Assembly: GCF_964204645.1 (NCBI RefSeq)
Contig: NC_134025.1
Coordinates: forward strand, 27,246,001 to 27,310,000
Origin: Tubulanus polymorphus
Lineage: Eukaryota > Nemertea > Palaeonemertea > Tubulaniformes > Tubulanidae
Direction: 5' to 3'
Length of the DNA stretch: 64,000 bases
How positions within the stretch are numbered: the first letter of the stretch is position 1; each line of letters begins with the position of its first letter. Made by a program: the position numbers and the translations under genes. The notes under the pieces were generated by a model. That model searched no databases. It was not told the DNA's origin and worked only from the letters and a program-made list of their open reading frames with translations. Of the stretch, positions 1-13,660 are shown piece after piece.

Positions 1-1156
1 CACCGCAACTGCTTTTGAAAATATCAGAGTTTCTGTTCGTGAAACGATATTTCAATTTCACATTGGAATTTATTCTAGGTGTCGTTGTCGTTGTTGCGCT
101 AGAGTTAAGGATACCGTATAAAAATAGCTGTTCAGTTCGCTGTTCTTGGTCTGACTGCCCGAGAGTTAATTGACTTTAGAGGACGAATCTTTTGTTTCAT
201 TATTTACTCTTGCCTGTCCAGACTGCATGTCCAATTCAGCTGACTCAATTTCCTGTTGTAACCTGGCGTTTCCGCTGAGATGTCTCCATGGTTTTGATTG
301 TGGTACTGAAGGAACACTGAGATCGTTCCATCGTTCAACAGGTGCTTTTACCAGTTAAATGCAGCATCTCTGTAATTTCATGCTTCAATATGTTCCATCT
401 TCAGTCGCCCTAAGTGATAAAAAGAACATTCTTTTGTAGTTTCGATCATTTTTTTGCGGGGACATTATTTTCTAAATTTAGCCACACGGATAATGGGTAT
501 AGCTAACTCTTTCTAGCAAGAAATAGAAAAGGTAAACGCTGCCATTGTTAACGAAGAAGCTCCAATGAGAGAGACAATCCAGTCATTGAGCCGATCATAG
601 TCTTGACTTTTCCGTGACCTTGGTTGCTGCACGAAATAATGGACGAATGATGATGAAAAATCGTCACGTCTGTCGAAGGGTTAAACATAGATTTATGCAA
701 AGACTGACCATGAACTATATGTATACATATATGTATATATGATAGATATTGATAAAACATATGATAGGTAATTCTTCAGTGTTCTGTAAGAGGCTTATTA
801 CTGAATAGTAGCACCCTGCGTTAGACTAATACCGGCATCATTTAATTAACGACTCGGGTTCTCCTTTCCTTTGTATCGTTATTATCTGATCAATACGTTC
901 TGATTATCCGCCGAACCTATGCAACTCATGCGAGACAAAAAAAAAACCGTCGAATCGATCGATCGATTGATGAATTCTTTGTTTTTTGTTTTTTTTTAGT
1001 TATAGATACCTGATTCTTTACGAATACACTGTCATTATTGTTACACAAATAAAGTTTAAAGATTTCAGCTCTGATTTCAAACACAGTTATAAAGTATCAG
1101 TTTTTCAGTATAGAAATATTTAACTCAAAATGATGAATGTCTTCTATTCTTTAAAA

Positions 1157-1239
1157 CCCTTTGAGTGCTGACTAATTATTACCCTGAGTGCTGACTAATT
1201 AATACCCTGAGCGCTGACTAATTAATGCCCTGAGTGCTG
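1157..1239. repeat. 23-bp tandem repeat, about 3.5 copies
   Basis: Unit ccctgagtgctgactaatta plus three bases; the first copy has two extra bases and the last copy is cut after gctgg. Copies differ at one or two positions. Confidence 0.9.
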
Positions 1240-1712
1240 GAGATTATTAAAAAATTTTCGAAAAAATTCAACCTGATAACAGGCATATTGCTATAGTGCG
1301 TCTAACTGAGGCGTAGTACATTGTTAGTTACTAATATTAAACTGTTTGACAGGTGCTGCCATCTTTCATTAGAGATAAAAACTAATTTCATCAATACACC
1401 GCAGTGCAGTGTGAAAATCCAACACGGATTTATACACCGCACTGAAAGGGTTGAATTCATGATACATAAAGCCTACTGTAGCCCGTGGAAAAAGTTTAGA
1501 AAACTTTTTTCTATCAATACGCGTATCAAAGATTATCACGTTGTGGATTTCACCGATATGGAACGTATTATCATCGATCAATCTGTAAAACATTTTGTTC
1601 GCATTTCTCACCGGAGGAAGAATAATTGATCGAAAATTCATGCCCGTTAATCTACGGCGGTAAGATCAAAGAACTGAATACAGAGTCCCTTAATGAGCCG
1701 TATCTATAATTA

Positions 1713-1718
<6 letters not shown>

Positions 1719-1798
<80 letters not shown>
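1719..1798. repeat. (AT)n microsatellite, about 80 bp
   Basis: Nearly uninterrupted AT dinucleotides after acac. Confidence 0.97.
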
Positions 1799-1802
<4 letters not shown>

Positions 1803-2741
1803 CGAGGTATCTTTGAATATCCCTTGTGTCACGATTGCACGGATGGAAAGAAGATCAGTTCAGTTTTCTTTATATACATCTATCTGAAGAATATATTTCG
1901 TCTCGAGTTTCTGTCTGGTATTTTCTGCTAAATTAATTCATTGATTTGTTTTCTTCCAAGACGAAATTCCGAGAATACGTATACGTACGACTGTCTCGAA
2001 TATAAGTTTCTTGTAAGTTTGTCTCTAAGTTCATGCTATCGCGTTGTAATATCAGTTAAGAGATTCCCGCCTTGTCGTTGTACTTGATCCGTAGTCGTGT
2101 TCACACTGTCAGTAGTTCGTTCGTTCTAATTTGGGCCGTACCTGAAATGGACCAATTTAGAACTGACCAGACCGACGCTGTACGTTGATGTATTAGTTTT
2201 GAATCACATGTTTATGACTGCTCCAGCTTGACGCAAGTTTCTATTCACACACATAGAGAAATGGTCTGTTATAAAATTCAGAACGCATTTGTCTTTTTGG
2301 TCAAAATGGTTCCAGACTTTTCGCTAGTGCGGATGCTTTAGAATGTTCTAGATAATGTAGTGCGAACGAACGGGCGGCTTGTGGAAATTGAACATTAATG
2401 ACGCAATAATGAGTATAGAAGTTGTCAACTAGGTCCGCTACAGACTGCTATTAGATACGAGATTGTGTCGTATAATTTGATTGGTCATTATTTATGGCTG
2501 TAGATTGAGATGTTCGGCCACGATAGCGGCTGAAAGATTAATTGTTAAATGATCGGTCTCATCCCGACAGGGTGAGTAAATTACATCGTACTCTTCACGA
2601 ACTACTGATTAACTATGATGAAGTTATCAACTGCACACCCCTTGCAGTCATTATTATTATTTGCCATCTTTTTTAAACTTGTTCAACAGGTTGCATCTTT
2701 AAGATGATAATGTGGCATCTAAAGTTCATAAATAAGCATGT

Positions 2742-3010
2742 ACAGACTCGGGGGCGGATCCAGGCTGGAAGAAAGGGGGTTCACCTCATATGAAAAGGAC
2801 ACTTTTTAGTTGTGGCCGTTATCCGAGCGAGCGCTGCAGGCATAAAGTGCTTGCAGGCGGTCTTGGTGCCCTCCCCCAGAAAAATTTTGAAAATTGGGTA
2901 TAAATTTAGTGCATATTACATGTAGATCAAGATCAGTAAAGGAGATAAGAACCCTGTATGAAGTGGATTTTCAAAAGGGCAATTGGTAAGCAAGGGGGGT
3001 TCGAACTCAG
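2742..3010. repeat. Interspersed repeat resembling a non-autonomous hAT element (fragment)
   Basis: Begins near cgggggcggatccaggctgg, like the CAGGGGCGGATCCAG end seen on many hAT-derived repeats in marine animals, with GC-rich gccctcccccagaaaaattt inside an AT-rich area. No matching right end or target-site duplication was found, so the borders and class are tentative. Confidence 0.35.
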
Positions 3011-5732
3011 TAAAATCCAGTGAATCCAGTAAAGAAAAACAAATAGCTAGATATTAATCAATATTTTTCAAATACCGATGCAACCATGTTTTAAAACAAA
3101 GATCAGTCTGCCTTTTCAGTGCCTGGATTCTGGAAAATGAATTCCCGCACATTATAGGAAACATTGCAATGTTCCAATACGCTGTCATAAAAGCAGTCAT
3201 CAGGGTTTGATATCTATCTCTATGAGACCGAGTGAATCACAAACCAGGCCCTGAAATATAGCGTGACTCAAGACTAGTGACTGTATGATGAAATCTATCC
3301 AAATCCAAGGATGAAATGGATGACCATATAGGTTTGTTTTATGCATCTGGCTTGTGTTGAAACTGAACTGTAATCAATATCGGAGGATTTCTTCTGCATT
3401 TACGATAGACACCGAGGCTTAGTCGACTGACAATGATAAATCCGCCCGTAATACACAGTGTTTTCTGCACTTCCATCACCAAATCCCTGATTATATACAT
3501 TGTCTCTCTGCATTACCACCAAACATTCCATTTCAAAAATAGAATTTCATTACTTCACTCAGGGTGCTAGGATTTTTTTCAAAAATCTGCGATCAATCGA
3601 GAATGTTGTATTTGAAACATTGAAATCTTCAAAGTCATAACAGCTACGCACACACAATCAATAGCTTTGTTATACAGGGGGAAACAAATGATAATGAAAA
3701 TGGCCTATCTATCACTGCAGAAATCAATGATTGATATTTATGTTTCACGACTGATTCTAATGTTAATCTATCGCAGCTAGGTGAAATGTAAACAATTAAT
3801 GTTGAATTTACGTTTGCAAAAATGCATTTATGATCTGACTGCGGTGATTAGTAACAGAGAATCGTCATCGCCGTTAACAACTGTATTTCATTAATTGATA
3901 ATGTAATATTAATGAGATCCGAGCAAAAAATGATTGATGATCATTCATTGAGTCTGAATCACATTTTGTTCTAATGCAATCGGTAAAAATTGTAATGCGT
4001 CATTAAAACAGATTCACCGTATCGTTTGTTGTTTGCGGAAGTTAGCTTTCTATTTTTTTCCCAGTTTTTGTCGAATGATCGAAAAGCTTTAAAGATTAGG
4101 TAAACCGGTAGGTCTACGGATTAGGGTATAACCCTGGTTAGCGAGGGTATTCGTGGTAATCAGTCATTATGATTTCCGTTGTGTAGTCGAAGAGGGATCA
4201 GCCGCGAGACGTTTATTGATGTCACCGATTTAAAGCCCTAATCCGAGTCTCGATTTGTCACTTGTTGATTGACCCGATACAGCAGTAGACGATGAGCAAT
4301 CTCTAGTGACTTTATCAGAAGAACTCGATACATCGCTAACTGAATTTATCTACATAGCTAATTGAGAAATGGGGGCTAAAAAATTCCCGACGATGAAGCT
4401 GCCCTATGCCGCGTTTTGTACACTCGATATCAATGCTGATGAAACAAATATATCGTAGCGACGAAAGCTTCTATTTCTCTATGAAAGTTTGAAATGCCTT
4501 TAGTCTTGCTGCGACTAGAACGCTTTGAATGAAATACGTTGTTGCATGATAAATCAGCAGTAACGTGTTGATGTGAGCATTTTCCGCCGACGGCGAAATA
4601 AAAGCCACATTGAATAATGTACATACAAGAGTTAGGGTGTGTCTATGAGCATTCGTGATTTTTAGCTAGTATACCGTGCTATACTAGGGCTTCTGTTTGT
4701 CTTGTTTTGCTGCCCGTAATTTCGTTAAGACGTTTGCACCGCGCTGCTGCGTACGAGAACCGATGTCCCCTTCGCGTGCCATCGGGAAATTCTTCTCGAA
4801 AATTCATCGAATTATTTCGGCCAAAGGATCCATAACTATGTTTGCCGATGACTTCTTGTCCCGCTATCGGCGTACAACTATTTTGCCGTGGACGCGGGCG
4901 CGCGCGGGGATGAGATCAACGATATTGATCGGTGAATGGGGGAAAATAGATTAATTTTCTTGCCCGTATCAACGTAAAATTGTCACGTAGAGCAGTACCT
5001 ATCCGGGGCTCGTGGTTAAATTAATATCACCGTATCTCCGGTGCGGCGGCTGTTGAAGCAAGGGTCGCCGACAATCAATGCCCGATTGTATTTTTTACCA
5101 GAACGTTGTCAGCCTCCGGGGATTTCTCACTTCTGACTTCTGATGAGATGAGAATCAACAAGCTTCTACGAAGATGTCACTTTTCAGTTTCGCGATCGCG
5201 CAGGGCCGAGAATAGCTATTCACGATATAATCCGCAAACACACGAGGGACTCGGCGTTACCGCGTCGCGCATTCCGCAACCGGTTTTTACAGAGATCTGT
5301 AACATGATTTTCACTTACTGAAAAATGTGCGCGTACCATTTCTAAATCTCTGCATGATAAACTAACCGTGGACTATTCGAGTTCATCTAGAATAGAAATA
5401 GACTTTAAATCGTTATATCATTTTCGCGTTGCCATTAGAAAGATTGATGCATCTGCATCTGATATTCAGTTGATATAGCGAATGTTATTCCTCAAGGCCA
5501 TAAACGGGTATCGCGCAGTTATTACTGTTGAATCGGGTGAAATAATGCTGAATTCCGAGATTAATGCGAACGTAATCTAATTCGATCATCGGCGCAAATG
5601 TTATTTTTATGAACACCGATATTATCTGACAGAATTTCTCGCGTAAAACACTTCGCTTTTCGAATTCGAATTCTCGAAAAACGAAATTGATATTGAACTG
5701 AAAATTAATGCCAAAGAAATCGATCGACACGT

Positions 5733-5814
5733 AAGAGAGAGACAGAGAGGGAGAGAGAGAGAGGGAGAGAGGGAGAGAGGGAGAGAGGGAGAGAGGGAGA
5801 GAGGGAGAGGGAGT
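5733..5814. repeat. GA-rich minisatellite, 8-bp units (gagagagg type)
   Basis: Runs of gagagaggga repeated at 8 bp, purely purine on the + strand over most of 80 bp. Confidence 0.95.
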
Positions 5815-7097
5815 AATGCAGCACTATCTCAGAGTTAAGAAGAGACCGGATGATCTGAAAAGTCAAGTTTCACCTTACTGAAAAGGAAACGGTTTAATTG
5901 TAGGAAATGCTATCGATTCTTATGAAATCTAAATCTACTTCAAATATATTTTGATTAACCGTAATTTCTTGCTGCGAATGTTGTTTACCGCTTCGATTAC
6001 TATTGATGTTTTTCAGTTCCATGACCCCGGGAAAGACTGTGATGAATAAAATGTTATACCTGCATAGTTCACAACTTAAGTCTCGTCGTAATCAATCCCT
6101 TTATGGAACATTAGTGGTTAAAAGCCTTTTTTTAAATTTCCATGTTCTATTTTTTTGATAATGTAAAGAGCTTCTAGTCGTTGCATTTATAGAAGTTGAT
6201 CCTACATTCAATGCGTTCACCGGGGAATAGTCCTGGAAAAAACTATTTCAATTTCAGTAGATATTCGGGATTTGTCACTATTACTGCGACAATGTTCAAC
6301 AGTTTAACTGCAGTTTCTATGATAGAGAGCGGGCGGGAAGAGAGAATTGTGGATTCAACGATGGTTTACTCGGATGGTAATTCAATGATCGCCTGGCAGA
6401 TAGTATTGCCAAAGTCGAGGCAATGCTTTTGATTAGGCGCATATAGAATGGGGGAAAATCAAATCAAAGCAATTGTGAGATGACTTCGAAATGAGTTCGT
6501 ATTTTCACTTACGGTCACATAGGAGCAGAATCCTAGTACGGCAGCTTTACTGCCTAAAAGCGACGATCTACTGACCACTTATATAATCATATAGATTGAA
6601 TATAAACGTTTCATTAATAAGATTTTGTTAAATTTGGTAAGTGCTTATTGAAGTTATTGAAGCTAGTATGCGAGAACTTTGTGAAGATTATAGAATACCC
6701 ATTTGATGTGGAAAGTGAATGTTTTGTTTTTCACTGCGTAGTTCTGATAAGTTTAGTATTCATGGGATTTTAGTCACGTCTCTCGGTCGCCAACTGTTGC
6801 TGGCACCGCGTTAGAAGCCTGTTGCAGGTTCGGTGCGTCATCCATCCAGACAGGGAACCACTGTGTGTGCATAAGAAATTTGTCCCTTCAATTACCATAG
6901 CTTTAGAGCAACAGATAAAATAATGCATACTGATGATTCGTGGTATTCCCACGTGAGTATTGAGATGAAAGATTCTCGTTGATGGATGTAGAGATGAAGA
7001 GAAAAGGTTACGTCGACAGTTGACATCTGTATCTAGCGAACTATTCTTTCTCGTATTCATACAAGAATCTGTGCATTTTCGACCAGTGGCGGGCACT

Positions 7098-7219
7098 GGA
7101 AAACCCTGTTAGCCCAACCGTGGTTAGTGGTTTATCTGGCGTCAGCTAACAGCGTTTTCCTGCGTCCATTTACGCCTAACCACACTTTGCTAACCATGGT
7201 AAGCTCTATCTGGGTTTCC
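7098..7219. mobile_element. Possible foldback MITE
   Basis: Arms ggaaaaccctgttagc (7098-7113) and gctaacagcgttttcc (7145-7160) are inverted repeats with 15 of 16 matches and a 31-bp loop. A second weaker pair, gtggttag (7120-7127) and ctaaccac (7176-7183), lies further on, and gggtttcc closes the far end. No target-site duplication was identified. Confidence 0.45.
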
Positions 7220-8620
7220 CTGCGCCTGGCCCAGTTGTTTAGTGTAGCAGAAAAAATTGCTGCTACATCAATACAATCCATTGCAAGCTCATAAATATCC
7301 AATTATTATTGATATTAGCTGCCTTCATACAACCTTGTCATTGTTATTAGTGCCTTAGATTGGACGATGATGAATTTAAAATCGTGCTTTGATTATTCCC
7401 TTCTTAAATGAAGTGGCATCTTATGAAAGTCGTGTCACAATTGATTTATCAGCCATATTATGAACAGCGCCTCACGTCATCAGGTGGTTGCTGTTACTGC
7501 TCGAAACAATAAAAACAGCTTAGGAATCTATTTTGGCATCTCGCAGTTCCCTGCAGCGACTAGCGCTCAGAAATTATTCCTTTCCTCCTCCGCTCTATAT
7601 TATATAGATATAGATAAGTTGATAAAAAAAATTCAGATGATTTCAGAATTGACATAATTTTTGCGTGGAATCCTAAAATACAGAATCGATAACAACAATG
7701 CTTTACTTCTTCGCTATATTTAAAGATTGATTTCAATATTTGCTCCATTGGTCTGATTCATCTAAATGTTGTCTGGATGAAACATCAGACATCATCACAT
7801 TGCTTCGAATTCAAAAATATTTTACCAACATTTTTATTATTGGTATTATTATTTTATTGGTAAATATATCAATGGCAAACGTTTATAGACCTCACCGCTT
7901 ATGAAGGCCCGACATCAAAGTGGTATAATTAGATTGTTTAAATACTAGCCTTCATAACCCGTCATGTTATATGTAGTAAGTGAAATTATATTTGCTTCAT
8001 TAAAAATTTCCCGGCTTTATTCGCACATCAAAGTATCTAAATTTGGACAGCATTTCTTTCATCTTCAGTTTTATGTATCAATTGCCCTCGTAGCAGTTTT
8101 CTGCGCCGTTATGAAGAGTTTTTCTCGTACTCACTGGGAATATCGTCGTATCAGTGGCTCTCGCGGCTGTTACCTGTTGCAGGAGCACTGTATCATGATT
8201 TTCAGCCTCCACCGGTGTCGAGGCAATTTAATCAAAGACCCGGCTATATTGACCATGAGAGTTTACATGTCCGTACACGGCCATATTACCTGGTAGCTTC
8301 TGTCATAATTACATAATAACTCAATTTGGCCCAAGACGCTTATACGCGGTCTTATAACTAATACTTGTTGCATCATTTGCTGCCATATCGATTATCATCC
8401 AGTCATATTACTGCAATGTGATACCATCAATTTCACTTGACTAATTCCCATCTCTATAAGGACCTGTATCAAACCTTCCATCGGTCTTGTTACTGATGTG
8501 CCGTCTCTTCTTATGCCCAGAAATGTTCGAAATCTTTACGATTAATGAGATATTTGAATTATAGTGACATACTGAAGACAAAGGTTTCATGTAGGTATTT
8601 AAATAGTATTGTAAGGGAAG

Positions 8621-8816
8621 TCATGATGTAAAACTTCAAACATTTCTCGTCTAAATTGGAATTATACATAGTTTTCATTATAAACCTGAGGTCATTGAAT
8701 TTCAAGCTTTATGGTTTCATGACATTAAACATAAAACGTTTCTCGTCTTTATGGATGAAACATTTGGATTGAAAACATAGTTTTCATTGTATTGAAGTCA
8801 TCGAGTTTGAAGCTGA
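8621..8816. repeat. Diverged two-copy tandem repeat, about 95-bp unit
   Basis: Shared blocks tcatga, tttctcgtct, acatagttttcatt and gtcat-ga-ttt-aagct occur in the same order in both copies, with indels between. Confidence 0.7.
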
Positions 8817-11340
8817 ACCTCTATCAGTGCAGGTCGTTGAGGCATTTGCCTGTGCGTGAATACAAAATAGATGCTTCTGTCACTCGATGAACGTTGAGTA
8901 CACTATTTTGCCTCATCGACATGCCGCATCCCTACCGGCCTTTTCAAGCTACGATTCTAATCAAGACTTTTCGCGCAAGTACTTCACAAATCTCGTCAAT
9001 CTTGCTGTATTGCTCTCGAAGTCAATGTGGCCAAAACAGTCGTCGGTAGACTCATCATTGATTAATTCCGTTTCACGTAATGTCGATGAACTCAAACATG
9101 ATGGGAAATGTGTACAGAAACATGAAATGAATAAAAGAAAAAACGAGCTGTTCTATTTACCGTTTATATAAATAGGTTGTTTCTACAAACAACATTTTTT
9201 ACCTTTTGATAAACGGTTTGCTTTTAGATTTTGAAATGAACTACGATGAACATAGATTGATTTGATGCTGTATTACGTTGCTGCTGAACAAAGAAAGACA
9301 AATAATGTCTTTGTGCGTAATATCCGATATTTCTGTTTGAGTCATTTAAAAATATATAGACAAGCATGTACACGTATCCCGGAGGTTGATGTCGTATAAA
9401 TCTATGCGATATATTGTTATGGCTCGCGTATCGATTACAGTTATATCTGTTTTGTTCGGATGGTTTTTCAGAATTCGAGAGCTGATAGTGGGTGTGTCCC
9501 TGTCAGATCGATTCTCGTAGACAGAATCTCCGTGCAGCTGATACAATGGCATTTACCACTTCGACGGTTGCTTCGCTAAGCATGACTCTTTTCAGAATAA
9601 ATGCTATTTGACCAATTTCCCTTTTTAATCGCGTAATCAAAATTCGCCAATCAAAGTTCATGCCAACAAATTTTCACCGTAGGTATTGAATTAGGAAAAG
9701 TATCATAAGGCGGGCAGTGGGTAGCATTCCGACTGTTGAAATGTATATTGCGAGATCGGCATTTCAAAAATGAGTGCAGTTGAATAGTTCATTGAAATTG
9801 ATGAAGATGTCAGCACTGTAGCCTATGTCGCGTTGTAATGTCACCCAACACGTTTCATTCATGGATACAGCGTTTACTATCACTCGCTGTGATGTGATAT
9901 TGCGGGATTTTTGTAAATCCAACACTGACATTAGTTCGATCTCTTGAAGCAGCAGGAATAATCTCTTACTAAATCAGGTATTATTACGTTTTACTTTAAA
10001 AAAATTACTTTAGAACAGTTAATTTTTCAACTCGATCGTTTATTGATTTATGAACCCCGGTGTTAATTGATTTAAACTAACACTAGTCGCTGTTGAATAG
10101 TAAATTTGCTGTGAAGTTCGTGTGTGGAATATTCAGATATTGTCATCGTATGACCGCCACATGACAAGATGAAAATTGAACATTTTGTTTTGAATAATTT
10201 ATCATTGAACATACAGCAGATAAATTGAAATTTATGAAATAGTTTTGGTTTTCGATATCGTATAGAGCAGGTATCTAGTGGTATATAGTAATCATTTTAA
10301 TAGTCCATTGGGAGTCAGCTATTCCCTATGTCAGTGTGATATATCAATTTGATGGATATTCAGGTTTACTTATTGTTCCTGTTAGGGAGCTACATTATCT
10401 TCATTAAAGACAAATAAAAATGCGGCATATAGAAAATGATGAATCCATTTACTGATTGTCAATGTTTAGAAGTGTGTATTATGTAGTGGTATATAAGAGA
10501 ATGGTTGATACGGCAGTTTTTTGTCCCTTTGTCATTTATCATCTTTTATTAGTCGCTATTTTCCCTTTTGGGGTTTCGGCAATTGGACACCTTTTAAATT
10601 CCCGACGAAAGTGCAATGTACTTACATCAATTCATAATATAAACTTACGTCAGCTGCCGGAAGGATGGGTGCATCTTTTTCAAAAAACTGTTTCGTAATA
10701 AGATTATGAGGCAGGTTAAAAATAAATGTGCCTTCGGTGCAAAGGCAGAAATCTATATTATATTCAATACGTGTATGTTTTGTTTATTTGATATATCATG
10801 AAATACCGCGACTGTGTTTGTATACATTAGATAACTTTTGATCTTATCCTATTGTTTTATATGATCTGTCGTATCGCCATATTTTCTTTCATGATATAAA
10901 AACATCGCGAAGATTATGACGATATCGATCAGTAGAGACCGTAAGCAGAACGTTTCAAGAATGCCTTGATCTTCAGGTTTTTTGCCGAACATGATTCGAT
11001 ATGGAAATCCTAGTATAACTGATTTAGTATGTTGTGGTATGTTATTTCGAAAATTGTTTTAATGACATATTGTATAGATGTATAGATTGTTAGTGCATCA
11101 GTGGTTGTTACAGATGTTCTGTCGCTGACAACATGTGGTCCTCACCTTCATAAAGATCTTGTATATTGGTGATTTGTTTCACCATATGTAGTGAAACTGA
11201 TACTGTTGTGTACGTGACATGCTCAGACGATCCTCCTCCATAACTAGTTTATGTCACATGGTCTCCGCATTCCTGAACATTTCTTCAAGTGGTTGCTGAT
11301 TGAATTTATTCTTGTCTTGTACGCCGAGTATTGAAGGATT

Positions 11341-11424
11341 TCTCATCGCTCTCTCTCCTCTCACTCACCCCTCTCACTCTCTCTCTCACCCCTCTCGCTC
11401 TCTCTCCTCTCATTCACCCCTCTT
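11341..11424. repeat. CT-rich imperfect tandem array
   Basis: Alternating ctctct blocks and cacccctctc motifs in at least three rounds. Confidence 0.85.
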
Positions 11425-13178
11425 TGTCGCTGTCCATCTCCGTTATCGTCGTACGCAAACACGGGCAAAAACGCCGATCAACACGTAAGCAGAGATGATG
11501 TTTTAGGCTCGCTGTTCAAACAAGCCTTCAGGTGATATTACACGCGCTGTCCCACTGTTGCTGATTCGTTATAACTGCTCCGCGCCAGTAATACTCGTAA
11601 TACTCGTTAGCGCCGAGATATAAATTGATACCTAACATAACCGGGGACCTGTTAGAGAGCCCCGGGAATTGTCCAGCTTAGTGGATGGATTAGTTGTCGC
11701 TTAACGGTCATTGACACAATCAGACAGACATTACCGGACGATAGTAAACTGTTATACAGCTGTACAACTAATCCCGAATAAAATACCGAGTGACAATCAG
11801 TGTGGTGTTTGGTAGAGTAAATGATACAGATTGGTATCAGGTTTCATCTATATGAAGTAATCAGTAGCCAGTTGTACTGCTGTGTTGTTAGGTTACTTTT
11901 TTATTCATTCCCTATCGATTGAAACATAATCGGCAAACTATGTAGTTACATGTTGCCAATAACAGTTCTCGACATGAAGATTGACGGGCAGCTGCAAAAA
12001 TGAAGTTGGTCACTTCAATTCGCATGGTTGTAATTGTCATCGATTTTAGGTCAATACGCCAGATGTAACCGATATATTATAGATTTAATAACTATTGATA
12101 TATAACTCTGTATAAAAAATACAATCAATATATGCTTAAGAGAAATGTTACTCTTTAACTGAAAAAGGAAACCGTGATAGTTGATACGTCGAAATATGAA
12201 TAACGTTAGACTCAGTAGTGGTGGTTAGAGTGCTGAGGGACCACCCTAGCATTGTTTTTGCAACGCGCTGTAAGTCATATTGACTCGTTCCTTTCGAAAC
12301 ATTTCCCCTGCCGTGAAGATGTTATAAAAAACATGACTTATCTAACATCACAGCAGCAAGGGGGATTCGGATCGGACTAGCCACTGTTTTCAGGGATCAA
12401 TGCTCGCGAGTTGGTTTACGCGTCTTCATGCATTGACTCTATGCACTGCCTACATCAAAAAAAAAGATCATAGGCTTTTTATAATTTACCAAAAATATCC
12501 AGAATATAAATTTCTTTCCAACATCAAACGTTTTCTATTAATCAGGTAAAAGTTTCTTTTGCAATTTAGAAGTTCAACCTTATCCGGATTGTTACATATT
12601 GTTTTGAATTGGGCATATCTCGAAAAGGGCAGATCTAGAAAACGATATCGATAGTTGAACTTCACTAACATTCCGACGACAATTAAACAATGTTCGGTTA
12701 AATCTCGAAACAAATAATTCAATCAAGTGATTTTATCTGAAGTACGTTGAACAGTAGACATTCGTTTAATTATCCCGTACTAGTTGTTAGTGAGACTCGA
12801 GTCGCTTGGTTTATGTGTACTGGAAATGCCGACAGACCGACCGCTGTAAAAATCTGGAAAAAAAACCTGATAAAACCAAACCCTGTCTGTTGTCGAGGAG
12901 CGATATTTCGTTTACGGCCACCCGTAAACTCGGATATTTCAGTTATTTGAATAGAATTTTCACGATACGATCTCGGAATAGCTATTTTTTTTTGTTTCGT
13001 AATGTGGAAAAAAGTCAGTCAGTGACTCAGTTTTGCCGCGAACAATGGATTCGAATATATTTCTAGAATGGTTTGTAGGGTCATCAAATTTCGTAACATC
13101 TTTTTTTCCTATGTCGTAAATGTGAAAATATCGAGATCACTCGTTCGGCTTGATCTTCGTTTAAATGGGATTTTTTTC

Positions 13179-13195
13179 GGGGGGGGGGGGGGGGG
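13179..13195. repeat. Run of 17 G
   Basis: Uninterrupted G homopolymer after a T run, 280 bp before the first recognised exon. The exact length is prone to sequencing error. Confidence 0.9.
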
Positions 13196-13474
13196 AATAT
13201 GACCGGAGGCAGCGCTGAAATTAATCTCTGACAGCGATGAAGCCGTATATATGATCGGGTATAAGTGAAGTGAAGTGTATTGCGTTGATGCGAATGAGCA
13301 TTTTTTTTATGAAGAAGCAATTGTTTGAAACAACACGTATCGCATTACACGCTCGAATCGGCCGAAATCTCACAAATGCTAAATAGGTGGAAGGATCAAT
13401 TCTTTACGGAATAACGGTTCACGTACGTTTAGTTCATATTTTCATGTCGTTTTTCTTTCGTTTTATTTTTATAG

Positions 13475-13613
13475 GTTGACGACGAGGCAAGGTAAAGGAG
13501 GAGGAGGAGGATACACGACGACCGGTTCGACCACCTCTCCTATTGCCGGCCAAACTCAAGCTTATCTCGATCAGAACGTGCTCGCATGGATCAATCCAAA
13601 GAAGTATAACCAG
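13475..13613 (+). CDS. KIF26: KIF26-type kinesin, N-terminal Gly/Thr-rich exon
   Basis: The exon starts after a T-rich acceptor (ending ttttatag) and ends at cag|gtaatt. Its first base completes a codon begun upstream, so it is internal. The 46 following codons give a Gly run (five Gly), a Thr/Ser stretch, then QTQAYLDQNVLAWINPKKYNQ-like sequence whose Q-x-YLD core recalls the conserved HQYLDGTW segment upstream of the vertebrate KIF26B motor. It ends in phase 0, matching the next recognised exon. Support is composition, splice signals, phase and this short similarity only, so it is the least certain of the nine exons. No domain is assigned. A tandem duplication begins 47 bp after its donor. 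Confidence 0.6.
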
Positions 13614-13660
13614 GTAATTTTCGTTTTTGTATTTCAGCTTCTGCGAGCTAATCATATTTC

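Larger units (their letters stand above)
1..13474. other. Non-coding flank or upstream intron of the kinesin gene
   Basis: No exon could be supported here on either strand. I looked for the paired-Cys motifs that precede the motor in vertebrate KIF26 proteins and did not find them. Because the exon at 13475 opens with the last base of a split codon, at least part of this stretch must be intron. It holds a 23-bp tandem repeat (1157-1239), an AT array (1719-1798), a hAT-like repeat (2742-3010), a GA minisatellite (5733-5814), a foldback element (7098-7219), a two-copy repeat (8621-8816), a CT-rich array (11341-11424) and a 17-G run (13179-13195). The open frames of up to 110 codons have no recognisable motif. 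Confidence 0.6.

Noticed and set aside
2990-3012. ggttcgaactc resembling a tRNA T-arm / B box
   Set aside because: No A box, acceptor stem or anticodon arm upstream; it sits inside a degraded repeat.
6770-7096. 108-codon minus-strand frame next to the foldback element
   Set aside because: I checked it for transposase or reverse-transcriptase motifs and found none.
7964-8296. 110-codon open frame on the plus strand
   Set aside because: No recognisable domain, no coding-like composition, and in AT-rich sequence such lengths arise by chance.
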